A DNA stretch of 26,483 bases from a virus: IMG/VR virus record IMGVR_UViG_3300020477_000113, positions 1 to 26,483 of that record. One strand, 5' to 3'. A program made the position numbers and the translations under genes. The stretch's first letter is position 1. Every line of letters starts with the position of its first letter. Below the pieces are notes generated by a model. The model saw nothing but the letters and a program-made list of their open reading frames with translations. It ran no database searches and was not told the origin of the DNA. This document shows positions 1 to 7,112 of this stretch, piece after piece.

Positions 1-1
1 C

Positions 2-118
2 GGTTTGGACGAGGCCACTCAGGCGAAATACGAAAAGATTATTGACGCGGAGCAAGCGGAATTTAATCGCCTAGATGCAATATATGAAAATGTTAAATCG
101 ACAGCAGAGGACGATTAA
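2..118 (+). CDS. C-terminal end of an unknown protein (truncated by window edge)
   Basis: An open frame runs in from the left edge and stops at TAA 116-118. The 38 visible residues are acidic and helical-looking, ending in TAEDD. It lies just before the lysis cassette on the same strand, so it is probably the last gene of the structural (tail) module. The piece is too short to assign a family. Confidence 0.55.
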   Translation, partial: GLDEATQAKYEKIIDAEQAEFNRLDAIYENVKSTAEDD

Positions 119-170
119 GAATAACGTCAGTTCTATATCGTCAGATTATTAACACCAAGGATCAGCACAA

Positions 171-650
171 ATGTCATTTGGGATACAACTTGACGATCTT
201 ATGAAACACGTTATTCGCCCAACACTTCAACATATCGATTGTTGGTCAGAAGCTGCCGAAGAATTAGTCCTTGGTACAGCAATTACAGAAAATTATCTGC
301 ATGGCCCTGTAAGTTTGGATCAAGATGGGGGCGGTCCAGCTATGGGTCTTTGGCAAATGGAGCCAGCTACCTTGAAGGACATATTTGATAATTATTTAAG
401 ATACAGAGCTAATCTGAAAAACCGAGTGGACATGCTTATGACGGTATGGCCGATTCCAGAAGCGCAATTGAGTGGTAATCTATTTTTCGGTGCGGCTATG
501 TGCCGGATACATTATCGCAGAGTAAAAGAGGCATTGCCGCCAGTCGGTGATTTTGAGGCCCAGGGAGCTTATTATAAAAAGTATTACAACACCGAATTAG
601 GTGCTGGGACCGCTGAAAGATATGTAGAGGCGTGGCAAGAAGCCGCGTAA
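171..650 (+). CDS. lysozyme/transglycosylase-fold phage endolysin
   Basis: A 159-residue protein likely to cleave peptidoglycan at lysis. What is seen: a helical start, a Glu at residue 40 in the motif TAITENYL that fits the catalytic acid of the lysozyme superfamily, then GLWQMEPAT at about 59-67, which matches the G-L-x-Q conserved segment of SLT/goose-type enzymes. No signal peptide or membrane segment is visible, so export would depend on the holin. The start has an AAGGAT ribosome site nine bases upstream. The next gene is a holin, which supports the lysis role. An alternative is a virion-associated muralytic protein, since related proteins occur in podovirus structural modules. The fold call is from motif recognition only. 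Confidence 0.7.
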   Translation: MSFGIQLDDLMKHVIRPTLQHIDCWSEAAEELVLGTAITENYLHGPVSLDQDGGGPAMGLWQMEPATLKDIFDNYLRYRANLKNRVDMLMTVWPIPEAQLSGNLFFGAAMCRIHYRRVKEALPPVGDFEAQGAYYKKYYNTELGAGTAERYVEAWQEAA

Positions 651-655
651 TCGCC

Positions 656-1177
656 ATGATCGCCAGTCTCATCCCGTTAGCGCTCGATCTCGCGTCCAGC
701 TTCGTTCCGGATTTGGTGTCCTCCATTACCGGAACCGATAAAAAGAAAGCCGAGAAGATAGCGGAAAAAGTTGTTGGTGTTGCGAAAACCGTGACGGGTT
801 TGGATGAAATCACCAACACAGAACAACTCAAACACGCCCAGCGTATTTTGCAGGACGACGATCAGCTGCAAGTTGATCTCAGGATGCAGCTATCTGAAGA
901 GCGGATCGAAACAGCAAGAATTTATGCGGAAGATCGCGCCAGCGCCAGAGCGCGTGAAATTGCGATCAAAGACAAAATTCCAGCTATCCTGGCGATACTC
1001 ACGCTGTTTTCGTTTTTCGGCTATATCGGAGCGGTTACATTTTTGCCGGAACATATGATGGTGTCTGAGGGCTTTCTGAATTTGGCGGTGGGATGGTTGG
1101 GCGGCACGGCGTCAACTGTTGTCGCCTACTACTTTGGCAGCAGTGCTGGTCAAGATAAGACACTCGCGAATAAATGA
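656..1177 (+). CDS. three-TM holin of the gene-transfer-agent release family
   Basis: A 173-residue membrane protein that would permeabilise the inner membrane and time lysis. It has an N-terminal hydrophobic stretch (about residues 1-17), a charged, helical, Ala/Glu/Arg-rich middle, a TM around IPAILAILTLFSFFGYIGAV and a C-terminal TM ending in the motif VAYYFGSSAGQ. That ending is the hallmark of the 'holin of 3TMs, for gene-transfer release' family common in Alphaproteobacteria. I chose ATG 656. An in-frame GTG at 632 would overlap the endolysin by 19 bases and add eight residues. It sits between the endolysin and a coiled-coil membrane protein, forming a compact lysis cassette. Confidence 0.8.
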   Translation: MIASLIPLALDLASSFVPDLVSSITGTDKKKAEKIAEKVVGVAKTVTGLDEITNTEQLKHAQRILQDDDQLQVDLRMQLSEERIETARIYAEDRASARAREIAIKDKIPAILAILTLFSFFGYIGAVTFLPEHMMVSEGFLNLAVGWLGGTASTVVAYYFGSSAGQDKTLANK

Positions 1178-1200
1178 AGCCATGTGGTTTGGTGTGAGAC

Positions 1201-1536
1201 ATGGAAATCGACGCAAGGATGATTTTGACATTAGGCGGTATGTTAGCCAGCGTTGTTTCCGCATTTGTCATTGTTAAAACAAAACTTCAGGCCGTTATAG
1301 AGCAGTTGTCGGACATTGAGGACCGACTACGGACGATGGACAAGTCTAACGATTCTCAAGAGGTCACGATTCAAAATCATGCTCAACGGTTGGATGTGAT
1401 GTCTGGGATGTTGGCTCCAAAGGAGCGAGAGGCAAGGGCAAGAGAAACAGCGAGCATCATTGCCGAAGTAGCACAGCTACGCAGAGAAATTGACAAGTTG
1501 TCTAATATGCACAACGGGGTGCATCCGCCAAAGTAA
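1201..1536 (+). CDS. single-TM coiled-coil protein, spanin candidate
   Basis: A 111-residue protein with one N-terminal membrane segment (about residues 7-25), followed by an alpha-helical, heptad-like, charged region to the end. This topology, small size and position after endolysin and holin are what an inner-membrane spanin (Rz-like) would show. I see no embedded lipoprotein (Rz1-like) frame, so the assignment is by topology and context only. The ribosome site is weak. The gene converges on the leftward gene that ends at 1543, leaving six bases between stop codons, and no hairpin terminator separates them. Confidence 0.6.
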   Translation: MEIDARMILTLGGMLASVVSAFVIVKTKLQAVIEQLSDIEDRLRTMDKSNDSQEVTIQNHAQRLDVMSGMLAPKEREARARETASIIAEVAQLRREIDKLSNMHNGVHPPK

Positions 1537-1542
1537 CGGCAA

Positions 1543-1836
1543 TTATTCAGCCTCCCTCATCTCCAGGGTTGTGGTCAAATATTCATCGATTGCATGAATG
1601 CCCTCGGCCATCACTTCGCGAAACATCTTTTCGCTGGGCATCTGGTCGCCCCATTCGAAGTCATAAATCGCCAGGGCCGTTTCTTCGGCGGCATCGGTGT
1701 AAACCAGATCAGACAGAACGGCGGTGTCTTCGTCTTCGGTGGTCCACTTCGCAATGAACTCCGGTGGTTTGCGATGGATGATCCATCCTTGTTCATCCAT
1801 GTCGAAGGGATCAATCCCGACTATCCATTTGTGCAT
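1543..1836 (-). CDS. unknown acidic 97-residue protein
   Basis: A soluble, acidic protein (many Asp/Glu, Trp near the N-terminus) with no motif I recognise. Its ATG lies 16 bases inside the end of the upstream gene, with CTGGAG as ribosome site, so the two are translationally coupled. It is the last gene of a short leftward group (3153 to 1543) lying between the attachment site and the lysis cassette. In a temperate phage this position often carries accessory or lysogenic-conversion genes, but nothing in the protein says so directly. Confidence 0.65.
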   Translation of the reverse strand: MHKWIVGIDPFDMDEQGWIIHRKPPEFIAKWTTEDEDTAVLSDLVYTDAAEETALAIYDFEWGDQMPSEKMFREVMAEGIHAIDEYLTTTLEMREAE

Positions 1837-2318
1837 ATCGGACTCCAGCTAATCCATCTGCCAGACGCTTTCTTGCGCCCACCATCGTCTATGAAGATCC
1901 AATCACCTTTCTTTGTCCCCGTAAAGGATACCTCTCCCAGTTTCCGTGGCCTTCGTCGTGATCCACCCCACTCGGTGTAGCTACCAGTCACTCGGATAGT
2001 TTTCTCTTTCGGTTGACTTGCGGTCAGTTCCGCCACGATGTCATCGCGTTCATCTGGTGTGAGATCATTCCAGAACCCGATGAGTTGTTCAGGGTCATAG
2101 AAGTCGGCTCGGTTAAACCAAGTACCTCCGGTGTGATGCCATTCTGTGGACACCCAATGGCCAGCTTTGGCGAGGGATATGGCGAGCGACTTTGTCCCTG
2201 CCCATCCAGCATTTCTTAAGTCATCGAGAGTGATCTTGCTGAGCGGCTTAATGCCAATGTCATAAGCTGCTACTGCACGATTACTCATGCCGTTGGCGTA
2301 GTCGTATCCTCCTAGCAT
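1821..2318 (-). CDS. unknown phage protein, 165 residues
   Basis: The start at 2318 has a good GGAGG site seven bases upstream. An internal ATG giving MSNRAVAAYDIG is a possible second start. The N-terminal half (SNRAVAAYDIGIKPLSKIT) looks like a conserved phage module, followed by a Trp/His-rich patch (STEWHHTGGTWFNRADFYDP) and a basic C-terminal segment with RRRPRK. I cannot name the family. The basic tail suggests nucleic-acid contact, which is only inference. The gene overlaps the downstream one by 16 bases. Confidence 0.7.
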   Translation of the reverse strand: MLGGYDYANGMSNRAVAAYDIGIKPLSKITLDDLRNAGWAGTKSLAISLAKAGHWVSTEWHHTGGTWFNRADFYDPEQLIGFWNDLTPDERDDIVAELTASQPKEKTIRVTGSYTEWGGSRRRPRKLGEVSFTGTKKGDWIFIDDGGRKKASGRWISWSPICTNG

Positions 2319-2336
2319 TTCACGCCCTCCAATCTT

Positions 2337-2678
2337 TCATGCTGCCAAACTCCTGTAACCAAATGGCTCGGTTTGTGTTTCTTTGAGTAATTCCCCAATT
2401 GTTTGTGTGGTTTGAAAATATCTGTCTCGTTCAACTGGTAAACCCATTGGACCAGTGACAGACTCTAGTTCAGAAATGCTGACAGAACCAAGTTCCACAT
2501 AGCCGTGTCCTAAATCACAGAGGCCGAATGCGGTGTCGCCATCGTCTGCGAGTTCGGTCAGCAGCCAAGTGGCTTGAGCGTCGGGTGTGAATAGCTTCAC
2601 GATTGGGATGTGATCGTGTGACGGCTGTTTTGCCTGGGCTGACAATTTGGCACAGAGATCCTTTGTGAGTAATTTCAT
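2337..2678 (-). CDS. unknown 113-residue protein
   Basis: Starts at ATG 2678 (MKLLTKDL), with GAGAGG seven bases upstream; a GTG codon directly before it is less likely. The protein contains an acidic central patch (ADDGDTAFGLCDLGHG) and the segment YVELGSVSISELE, and has no membrane segment. Proteins of about this size with 'PDAQATWLLTE...D.D.AFGLCDLG.G..ELG' patterns are familiar to me as DUF2958-type plasmid and phage proteins (PF11171), and this one fits well. The function of that family is not established. Confidence 0.75.
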   Translation of the reverse strand: MKLLTKDLCAKLSAQAKQPSHDHIPIVKLFTPDAQATWLLTELADDGDTAFGLCDLGHGYVELGSVSISELESVTGPMGLPVERDRYFQTTQTIGELLKETQTEPFGYRSLAA

Positions 2679-2766
2679 CACTCATCCTCTCTTAGATATA
2701 TATGAATAGGTGGTATGGCCCTCAGAGGCGCTGAGAGCGGCGTACAGGCGTTTTATGGTTGGTCGG

Positions 2767-3153
2767 CTATATATCGCGTCGCCATGGGCGCGGAAACTCG
2801 GAGGGATGGTCTGTAGTCAAATGACTAGCGCAACGCGGGAGAAAGCAATTCGTTAAAACAGCCGGATAACCGTCTGCTCTATCAAGATTTGCGATAATGC
2901 CTAGAAGGTCATGCGCGAAATTGAAATCATCAAAATCAAGCATCTTTTGAAGATCAATATCCGGGCAGGTTCGCAATACAGATTCGAGATCCCTTTGAAG
3001 TTGCCCGTGCATAAGGTCTGGGTATTTTTCATCTATGTATATGTCTGCACAATGGTGGTAAATGTTTTCGATTGAAGGCTCTAACAAAGACATTGCTCTG
3101 TCAGTTAGTGCAATGATTGTTCCGGAGTCATCCGGGTTGTGAATATTTCTCAT
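2767..3153 (-). CDS. unknown 128-residue protein
   Basis: A soluble protein with a His/Asp/Leu-rich composition and no recognisable domain. The start at 3153 has a strong AGGAGG site. It is the first gene of the leftward group beyond the attachment region, so its promoter must lie in or near the attachment-site sequence (3154-3484), or transcription must read through from the integrase operon past the bidirectional hairpin at 3329-3355. Confidence 0.65.
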   Translation of the reverse strand: MRNIHNPDDSGTIIALTDRAMSLLEPSIENIYHHCADIYIDEKYPDLMHGQLQRDLESVLRTCPDIDLQKMLDFDDFNFAHDLLGIIANLDRADGYPAVLTNCFLPRCASHLTTDHPSEFPRPWRRDI

Positions 3154-3180
3154 CAGCCTCCTCCTGGGGAGTTAAAAGTC

Positions 3181-3240
3181 CTAGTCTCTGGCTCGTAAGC
3201 CATTGAAATTGCGTGAGTGAAAAACACTCAAAAAGACTAG
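3181..3240. repeat. inverted pair of CTAGTCT repeats, left arm of the attachment site
   Basis: CTAGTCTCTG at 3181-3190 and its inverse, AAAAGACTAG at 3231-3240, flank a short spacer on the left of the tRNA-like core. Matching copies lie on the other side of the core at 3400-3432. Paired repeats on both arms of a core next to an integrase gene are typical arm-type integrase binding sites. The role is inferred from position. Confidence 0.55.
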
Positions 3241-3270
3241 GATTTGAGGCTGGAAGCCATTTCTTCAGAC

Positions 3271-3310
3271 GTGACAGGCCGGCGCTCTAACCAAACTGAG
3301 CTACACCCCC
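3271..3310 (-). other. attP: attachment-site core: 5' half of tRNA-Asp(GTC)
   Basis: Read on the minus strand, the 40 bases form the acceptor 5' strand GGGGGTG, the D arm (GCTC, loop with GG, GAGC), the anticodon-stem 5' strand CCGGC and the complete anticodon loop CTGTCAC with anticodon GTC (Asp). After the loop only the first base agrees with a tRNA-Asp; no complementary anticodon stem, T arm or acceptor 3' strand follows. The fragment therefore stops at the anticodon loop, a common crossover point of tyrosine integrases. It lies 175 bases from the integrase stop codon and is flanked by phage genes on both sides, as in a circular phage attP. Most tRNA-targeting phages carry the 3' part, so carrying the 5' half is unusual. 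Confidence 0.75.
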
Positions 3311-3328
3311 AGATCTCAAGAAACCTTC

Positions 3329-3355
3329 AAAAAGTCGCAGATATCTGCGGTTTTT
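3329..3355. terminator. bidirectional intrinsic terminator between integrase and att core
   Basis: A perfect 14-base palindrome (CGCAGAT/ATCTGCG, 3336-3349) is flanked by a run of A on the left and a run of T on the right, so both strands give a hairpin followed by U residues. It can end the leftward integrase operon and any rightward transcript entering from the attachment region. Confidence 0.7.
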
Positions 3356-3399
3356 GTCTTAATACACATGGGCATATTGGTCAAGTCTAATGGTGATAC

Positions 3400-3432
3400 C
3401 TAGTCTTTTTCTAGTCTCTTACCTAGTCTTTT
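3400..3432. repeat. three tandem CTAGTCT repeats, right arm of the attachment site
   Basis: CTAGTCTTTT (3400), CTAGTCTCTT (3411) and CTAGTCTTTT (3423) are spaced 11 and 12 bases apart, roughly one helical turn, so bound proteins would line up on one face of the DNA. Together with the copies at 3181 and 3231 they bracket the tRNA-derived core. They are probably integrase arm sites. Excisionase binding is an alternative. Confidence 0.6.
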
Positions 3433-3484
3433 GGTCGTTTTTTGTTCTTATCTTTTGATCGTTTTGCAACTCCTTGTTTCTTAT

Positions 3485-4600
3485 TTACCATCGATCTTGT
3501 GGTTTCCGCGAAGTTTGAGATTGTCTTGCGGCGGCTTTATTAGGCACTTCATAGACACGCAACATGGGAGAACCTGGCACATGGCCGGTGAGTGGCTCGG
3601 AACGCCCCCCTCCGGTGGCTATTTCCGTTGCGCCTGTCCGTCGCAAATCACGAAACTGCAAAGTATTTGGAATACCGGCAGCTTTGCGGATTTTTCTAAA
3701 ATCCTTTCCGAACGAATCCTTGTCATATGGTCGTTGCGTAGAATCTTTTAAAATGATCTGAATAGATTTACGCGCAGGAAGAAGCTGCAAAGATCGTTTT
3801 GACAGTGGCGCCCACACCTCGCCGCCTTCGTCGTTATCTTCGACTTTGGCTTGCGTGAAATCCACGCCCTCACCGTCAAAATCATTCCATGTAGCAGTCA
3901 AAAGATCCGTAAGACGTTGGGTCGTATCGTAACCAAACGAGATCGTGAATGCGACAGCCGGGTAATTCATATCTAATGCGGTTTGAATCATTTTGTCTAT
4001 TCGACCAGTCGTCCACAGATGTTTTTTCTTATTCCGCCCTTTAGAATGTCGAAGGCCAAGCTGGTTGCACGGATTCTCGTGCTTATACCAACCATCTTCT
4101 TTTGCCCAATTCAGAACCCGCCTTAACCACTTGATCGTTTTATTTGCTTTATTTTCAGTGTTTCCAGCAGCAATAGCTGATTCTTTAATTTTTGCATGAA
4201 AGGCACGAATATGTTTGCGTTCGATTTTATCACAAGGAATTTTAGCGAGCGGCGATTGTTTTATAAGGCTTAACGCTACTAGTATTTCAGGTTTTGTGTC
4301 TTTGCCAACATTAACAAACCAGGGACCTTTTTCATAACTGAGACAAGCCGCAGCTAATGAAAACGGTATAGGTGTATCTTTTTTTGGATTTTTAGCGTCA
4401 GTCCATTCTTTGGTTCGTTGGCGACTTTTAATGATGGCATCATTGGTTAATTCGGGGCCAAGCATTTCTGCTTTCGCACCGAGTTTCCGCGCCCACAGTG
4501 GTGGCACCCACCACCAATTTTTAATTGCTGGTCCCGTCCCACGGGGTTGTCCATTATTGGCTATTTGATATGTGTATTTTAATTTCAAAATGGCTCCCAT
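3485..4600 (-). CDS. int: tyrosine recombinase (phage integrase)
   Basis: A 371-residue site-specific recombinase that would integrate the phage at the adjacent tRNA-Asp-derived site. An N-terminal arm-binding region leads to a SAM-like core-binding domain (about 110-185), then the catalytic domain. Catalytic residues seen: Arg229 (YDTTQRLTDLL), Arg320 (QFRDLRRTGATE), His340 (LTGHVPGS) and Tyr350 (LRVYEVPN). The usual His three residues before the second Arg is Arg317 here, a substitution I have seen in other phage integrases. The length is normal. The start has GGGAGAG upstream and overlaps the end of the excisionase-like gene by 16 bases. It is the last gene of the leftward operon and ends at the bidirectional terminator. 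Confidence 0.92.
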   Translation of the reverse strand: MGAILKLKYTYQIANNGQPRGTGPAIKNWWWVPPLWARKLGAKAEMLGPELTNDAIIKSRQRTKEWTDAKNPKKDTPIPFSLAAACLSYEKGPWFVNVGKDTKPEILVALSLIKQSPLAKIPCDKIERKHIRAFHAKIKESAIAAGNTENKANKTIKWLRRVLNWAKEDGWYKHENPCNQLGLRHSKGRNKKKHLWTTGRIDKMIQTALDMNYPAVAFTISFGYDTTQRLTDLLTATWNDFDGEGVDFTQAKVEDNDEGGEVWAPLSKRSLQLLPARKSIQIILKDSTQRPYDKDSFGKDFRKIRKAAGIPNTLQFRDLRRTGATEIATGGGRSEPLTGHVPGSPMLRVYEVPNKAAARQSQTSRKPQDRW

Positions 4601-4848
4601 TTTTCTAGCTCTCCCATCAGCCCAGCACTACTAGAAATTATGCCACGTTTCTTCGCCAGTGCATCATCAATTTCTGTTCGCAGCCAGCCATTAAGCTCAG
4701 AGTCCTTTTCAGGGAGTCCGTAGCGCTTTAGCGCGTGAACACGCCGCATCAATGTAGAGCTAGATTTCACTCCAAGATATTGCATCAACAGCGGCGGCGT
4801 TAGCACGGCGGGCCATTGGGGCGGTGGTTCGATGGCTGAAGCACTCAT
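4585..4848 (-). CDS. small putative excisionase / DNA-binding protein
   Basis: An 87-residue protein with a central segment (LTPPLLMQYLGVKSSSTLMRR) that looks like the first helices of a MerR/AlpA-type winged helix, and a conserved-looking ELNGWLRTEIDDALAKKR following it, as in excisionases and AlpA regulators. It overlaps the integrase start by 16 bases, and its own start shares a base with the upstream stop (TAATG), so the two genes are co-translated. A recombination directionality factor is the best reading. A transcriptional regulator of int is the alternative. Confidence 0.6.
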   Translation of the reverse strand: MSASAIEPPPQWPAVLTPPLLMQYLGVKSSSTLMRRVHALKRYGLPEKDSELNGWLRTEIDDALAKKRGIISSSAGLMGELEKWEPF

Positions 4849-5267
4849 TAGACACCCATTAATTTTTCAATGGCAGATATGGAAGTCGTTCCGAACCACT
4901 CACCGGCTAGTCGTTTGATACGATCTTCTCCCGATTTAGCAGTAGTCGCGTCACGATTTAGCGCTTCTCCAATTTTGGTATAAGAATGTGCTGTATGTTT
5001 CCTCGCCAAATAGAAGTACAGCTGTCTTGCTATTTTTAATTGCCGATCTCGTCCTGGTTCTTTTGATGCCATTTCCGGTATGGTATATTGGTAATAGTAT
5101 GCTACTTTTTCTAAAATACTTTGTAATGTATGGGCAATTTTGGGATCATGTATTTCACAATATTGAGCCGGATAATTATGAGGATCATCCCCTGATAAAA
5201 TTAATGGGAGATCACGTTTGAACGATTCAATCATACTTTTTTGCTCGTCAGTCATAGTCGTAAGCAT
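4848..5267 (-). CDS. stand-alone DnaA domain-IV-like DNA-binding protein
   Basis: 139 residues. The region from about 55 to 135 follows the pattern of the DnaA C-terminal DNA-binding domain: YYYQYTIPEMASKEPGRDR (as in DnaA 'yy.i...dl.sk.R.r....RQ'), then RQLYFYLARKHTAHSYTKIG and the TTAKSGEDRIKRL recognition-helix region, where DnaA has DHTTV..A..KI. The AAA+ ATPase domain is absent. It could bind DnaA-box-like DNA at the phage or host origin, as a competitor or adaptor, or serve as a regulator. It sits at the int end of the replication/recombination operon. TAATG overlap couples it to the excisionase-like gene. Confidence 0.7.
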   Translation of the reverse strand: MLTTMTDEQKSMIESFKRDLPLILSGDDPHNYPAQYCEIHDPKIAHTLQSILEKVAYYYQYTIPEMASKEPGRDRQLKIARQLYFYLARKHTAHSYTKIGEALNRDATTAKSGEDRIKRLAGEWFGTTSISAIEKLMGV

Positions 5268-5274
5268 GATCCTT

Positions 5275-5442
5275 TTAGTCCTTTCTCCAATATTTATAGT
5301 TAGCGCTATCGGGATTATGGGGGCTATTGCGATCCAGCCATTCCTTAAATCGTTTGCGGAAAAACGATGCCATAAACACGAGAATGCAGCCCATAATCAT
5401 GCCAATGATAACGAATATCCCAAGGTTGATAGAAAAGTTCAT
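5275..5442 (-). CDS. small single-TM membrane protein (55 residues)
   Basis: ATG 5442 is preceded by a strong AGGAGG site. The protein has a short N-terminus, one hydrophobic segment (about residues 6-27, ILVF near its end) and a basic then polar tail ending in YKYWRKD. Its stop is eight bases before the next start, so it belongs to the leftward operon. The function is unknown; small phage membrane proteins in early operons often act on host division or superinfection, but nothing here shows that. Confidence 0.65.
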   Translation of the reverse strand: MNFSINLGIFVIIGMIMGCILVFMASFFRKRFKEWLDRNSPHNPDSANYKYWRKD

Positions 5443-5470
5443 CGGTTCCTCCTCTCAAACTAATATCGGT

Positions 5471-5914
5471 CTAAAAAGGAATGTCGTCATCAAAGCCAAC
5501 ATCATCGATAGCTTCTGATGCTGGCGTAGATTGTTCTGGTTTAGTGGCTTGTGGTTTCTTACTGGCACCATTCGAGTTTCTGGTATCCAGCATTTGCAGT
5601 GTAGTGCCATATCCGCCGATGGCGATTTCAGTCGTATAACGGTCTGCGCCGTTTTTATCTTCCCATTTACGGGTTTGCAGCTTGCCCTCGATATATAACA
5701 GAGTGCCTTTGCCGACATATTTTTCCACGATGTCAGCCGTTTTTCCAAAAACAACAATCTTATGCCATTCGGTTTTTTCTTGCCGCTCGCCGGATTTATC
5801 CATGTAGCGCTCGGAGGTTGCGATAGAGAATGTGGCGATTTGTTTACCGTCTTGTGTGTGACGGATTTCTGGATCACGGCCTAGTCGGCCAATCAAGGTT
5901 GCTTTATTAAGCAT
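5471..5914 (-). CDS. ssb: single-stranded DNA-binding protein
   Basis: 147 residues with an N-terminal OB fold: it starts MLNKATLIGRLGRDPEIR and contains TEWHKIVVFGKTADI and YIEGKLQTRKW, all characteristic of bacterial-type SSB. A Pro/Ser/Thr-rich linker follows, and the protein ends in the acidic tip DDDIPF that recruits repair and replication partners. It coats single strands during phage replication and recombination. The start has AGGAGG. It lies directly downstream of the Rad52-type annealase, the usual partner. Confidence 0.95.
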   Translation of the reverse strand: MLNKATLIGRLGRDPEIRHTQDGKQIATFSIATSERYMDKSGERQEKTEWHKIVVFGKTADIVEKYVGKGTLLYIEGKLQTRKWEDKNGADRYTTEIAIGGYGTTLQMLDTRNSNGASKKPQATKPEQSTPASEAIDDVGFDDDIPF

Positions 5915-5922
5915 ATCTCCTC

Positions 5923-6621
5923 CTATTCAGCGGCGGCTTGTGCGGGTTCGGACTCAGCCATGATGGCTTTACGCTCATCAATTTCGACTTTGAGTTGCGC
6001 GAGAAGTGTGGGATTAGTTTTTTGAACGTGGGAGGCTTCGGGACGAATCGAGGTTAGCCATTTTTCAAATGTCTGTTCTGATGACCACTTGGTTTCATTA
6101 CATTTGCTAATCTGTTCCTCGACCCACTTCTTATCTTTTTCCCATTGTTTGGTAGCGGCGGCGTGTGCGTGTTCCTTTTTTTCCTCCGCTGCACGAGACT
6201 CACCAACCTCCGCTTTATCCTTGTCATAAAGGGCCAAGCCAAACGGATTTCCGAAGGTCATTAGAGCGCGTTTCATTGCGTCTGTTTCCGCCTCCTTTGC
6301 GGCAGACTCATGATTATCACCAGCATTTTTCATTTTGCCGTGACCGGCTCCGGTGCCTTGTCGGACAATTTCGGTGCCGTCTTCAGAGCGAACCGTGATT
6401 TGGACACACGCAACATATGTACAGCGCACATTGTCGTTAGCCACACACTCATTAGAGAGTGTTCGGCGTTCCCAGTTACCGTAGCCGAAAATACGGTTGG
6501 CTTCCGCTATAGCCCACCAGCCTTCTATGTAAGAAACAGCACGACCGCCTTGATTGCGTTCTTTAACATTGCTGCGATCCAGTTTATCGGACAGGTCTTT
6601 AACCTGTTGATCGGTAAACAT
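5923..6621 (-). CDS. Rad52/22-family single-strand annealing protein
   Basis: 232 residues. The N-terminal about 120 residues carry the Rad52-family pattern: SYIEGWWAIAEANRIFGYGN, WERRTL, a strand with VRCTYVACVQITVR, a Gly-rich GTGAGHGKMKNAGDNHESA and the helix AAKEAETDAMKRALMTFGN. The C-terminal part is charged and helical and ends QAAAE. It would anneal SSB-coated strands produced by the phage nuclease. ATG 6621 overlaps the upstream TGA (TGATG), and no separate ribosome site is visible, so it probably depends on coupling. Confidence 0.9.
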   Translation of the reverse strand: MFTDQQVKDLSDKLDRSNVKERNQGGRAVSYIEGWWAIAEANRIFGYGNWERRTLSNECVANDNVRCTYVACVQITVRSEDGTEIVRQGTGAGHGKMKNAGDNHESAAKEAETDAMKRALMTFGNPFGLALYDKDKAEVGESRAAEEKKEHAHAAATKQWEKDKKWVEEQISKCNETKWSSEQTFEKWLTSIRPEASHVQKTNPTLLAQLKVEIDERKAIMAESEPAQAAAE

Positions 6622-6914
6622 CACTCTGCTGCTGCCGCGACGGTTTCGGCCTTGTTGGCTTCGGCTTCAGCTTCTCTTTCAGCCTTTTGGTCTTCCTCGT
6701 TCCGCTCTTTGTCGGGTTCGGCGGTCCACTCGATAGATCGTCCTAAAGGCGACTCGTGAAAACGAATTTCGAAACCGTAACGGCGGTCGACTTTCTTGAG
6801 GGCGTCCATCAATGCGTCCCAGTCGCTGTCCACCGAGGAAAAGGTCTTTACGACGATATCGACGTTCTTAATCGTTACGATCTTGTGTTCAAGTTCATGT
6901 GAATATGCAGTCAT
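6621..6914 (-). CDS. unknown 97-residue protein upstream of the annealase
   Basis: ATG 6914 (MTAYSHELEHK) is chosen because GGAGG lies eight bases upstream. The in-frame ATG at 6929 includes that ribosome site and is less likely. The N-terminal two-thirds look like a small alpha/beta domain (IVTIKNVDIVVKTF), followed by a highly charged Glu/Lys/Ala tail ending VAAAAE. It is coupled to the annealase gene by a one-base overlap and may assist it. I do not recognise the family. Confidence 0.65.
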   Translation of the reverse strand: MTAYSHELEHKIVTIKNVDIVVKTFSSVDSDWDALMDALKKVDRRYGFEIRFHESPLGRSIEWTAEPDKERNEEDQKAEREAEAEANKAETVAAAAE

Positions 6915-7112
6915 TAGTTGTTCCTCCATTAGAGTAGTGGTGCGGTGCTACGCCCTTTAGCTAACCACAGCGAGCGGGAAATCGCCGGGGGTGGAGCGTT
7001 TCAAGAGCGCTTAGTCAAAGGACAAATATGAAATCGCTGCATCTTGTCGAAATTCATATTGCTGCCTAAGCAGCCACCGCGTTGCCCCGAGAGGTGCCAC
7101 CCCTCTGGAATT
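6915..7112 (-). other. 198-base intergenic gap in the leftward operon with two small hairpins
   Basis: Between the DUF932 gene and the next start there is no credible gene. Two short hairpins are visible: GCTGC/GCAGC at 7061-7074 and AGAGG/CCTCT at 7090-7106. Neither has a U run, so they may be processing or attenuation sites rather than terminators. A second promoter for the downstream half of the operon could lie here, but I see no convincing -35/-10 pair. Confidence 0.35.

Noticed and set aside
632-655. GTG start for the holin at 632
   Set aside because: It would overlap the endolysin end and adds residues without a better ribosome site. ATG 656 begins directly at the hydrophobic segment.
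3231-3310. A complete tRNA-Asp gene on the minus strand
   Set aside because: Only the 5' half fits. After the anticodon loop there is no complementary anticodon stem, T arm or acceptor strand, so it is not a functional tRNA.
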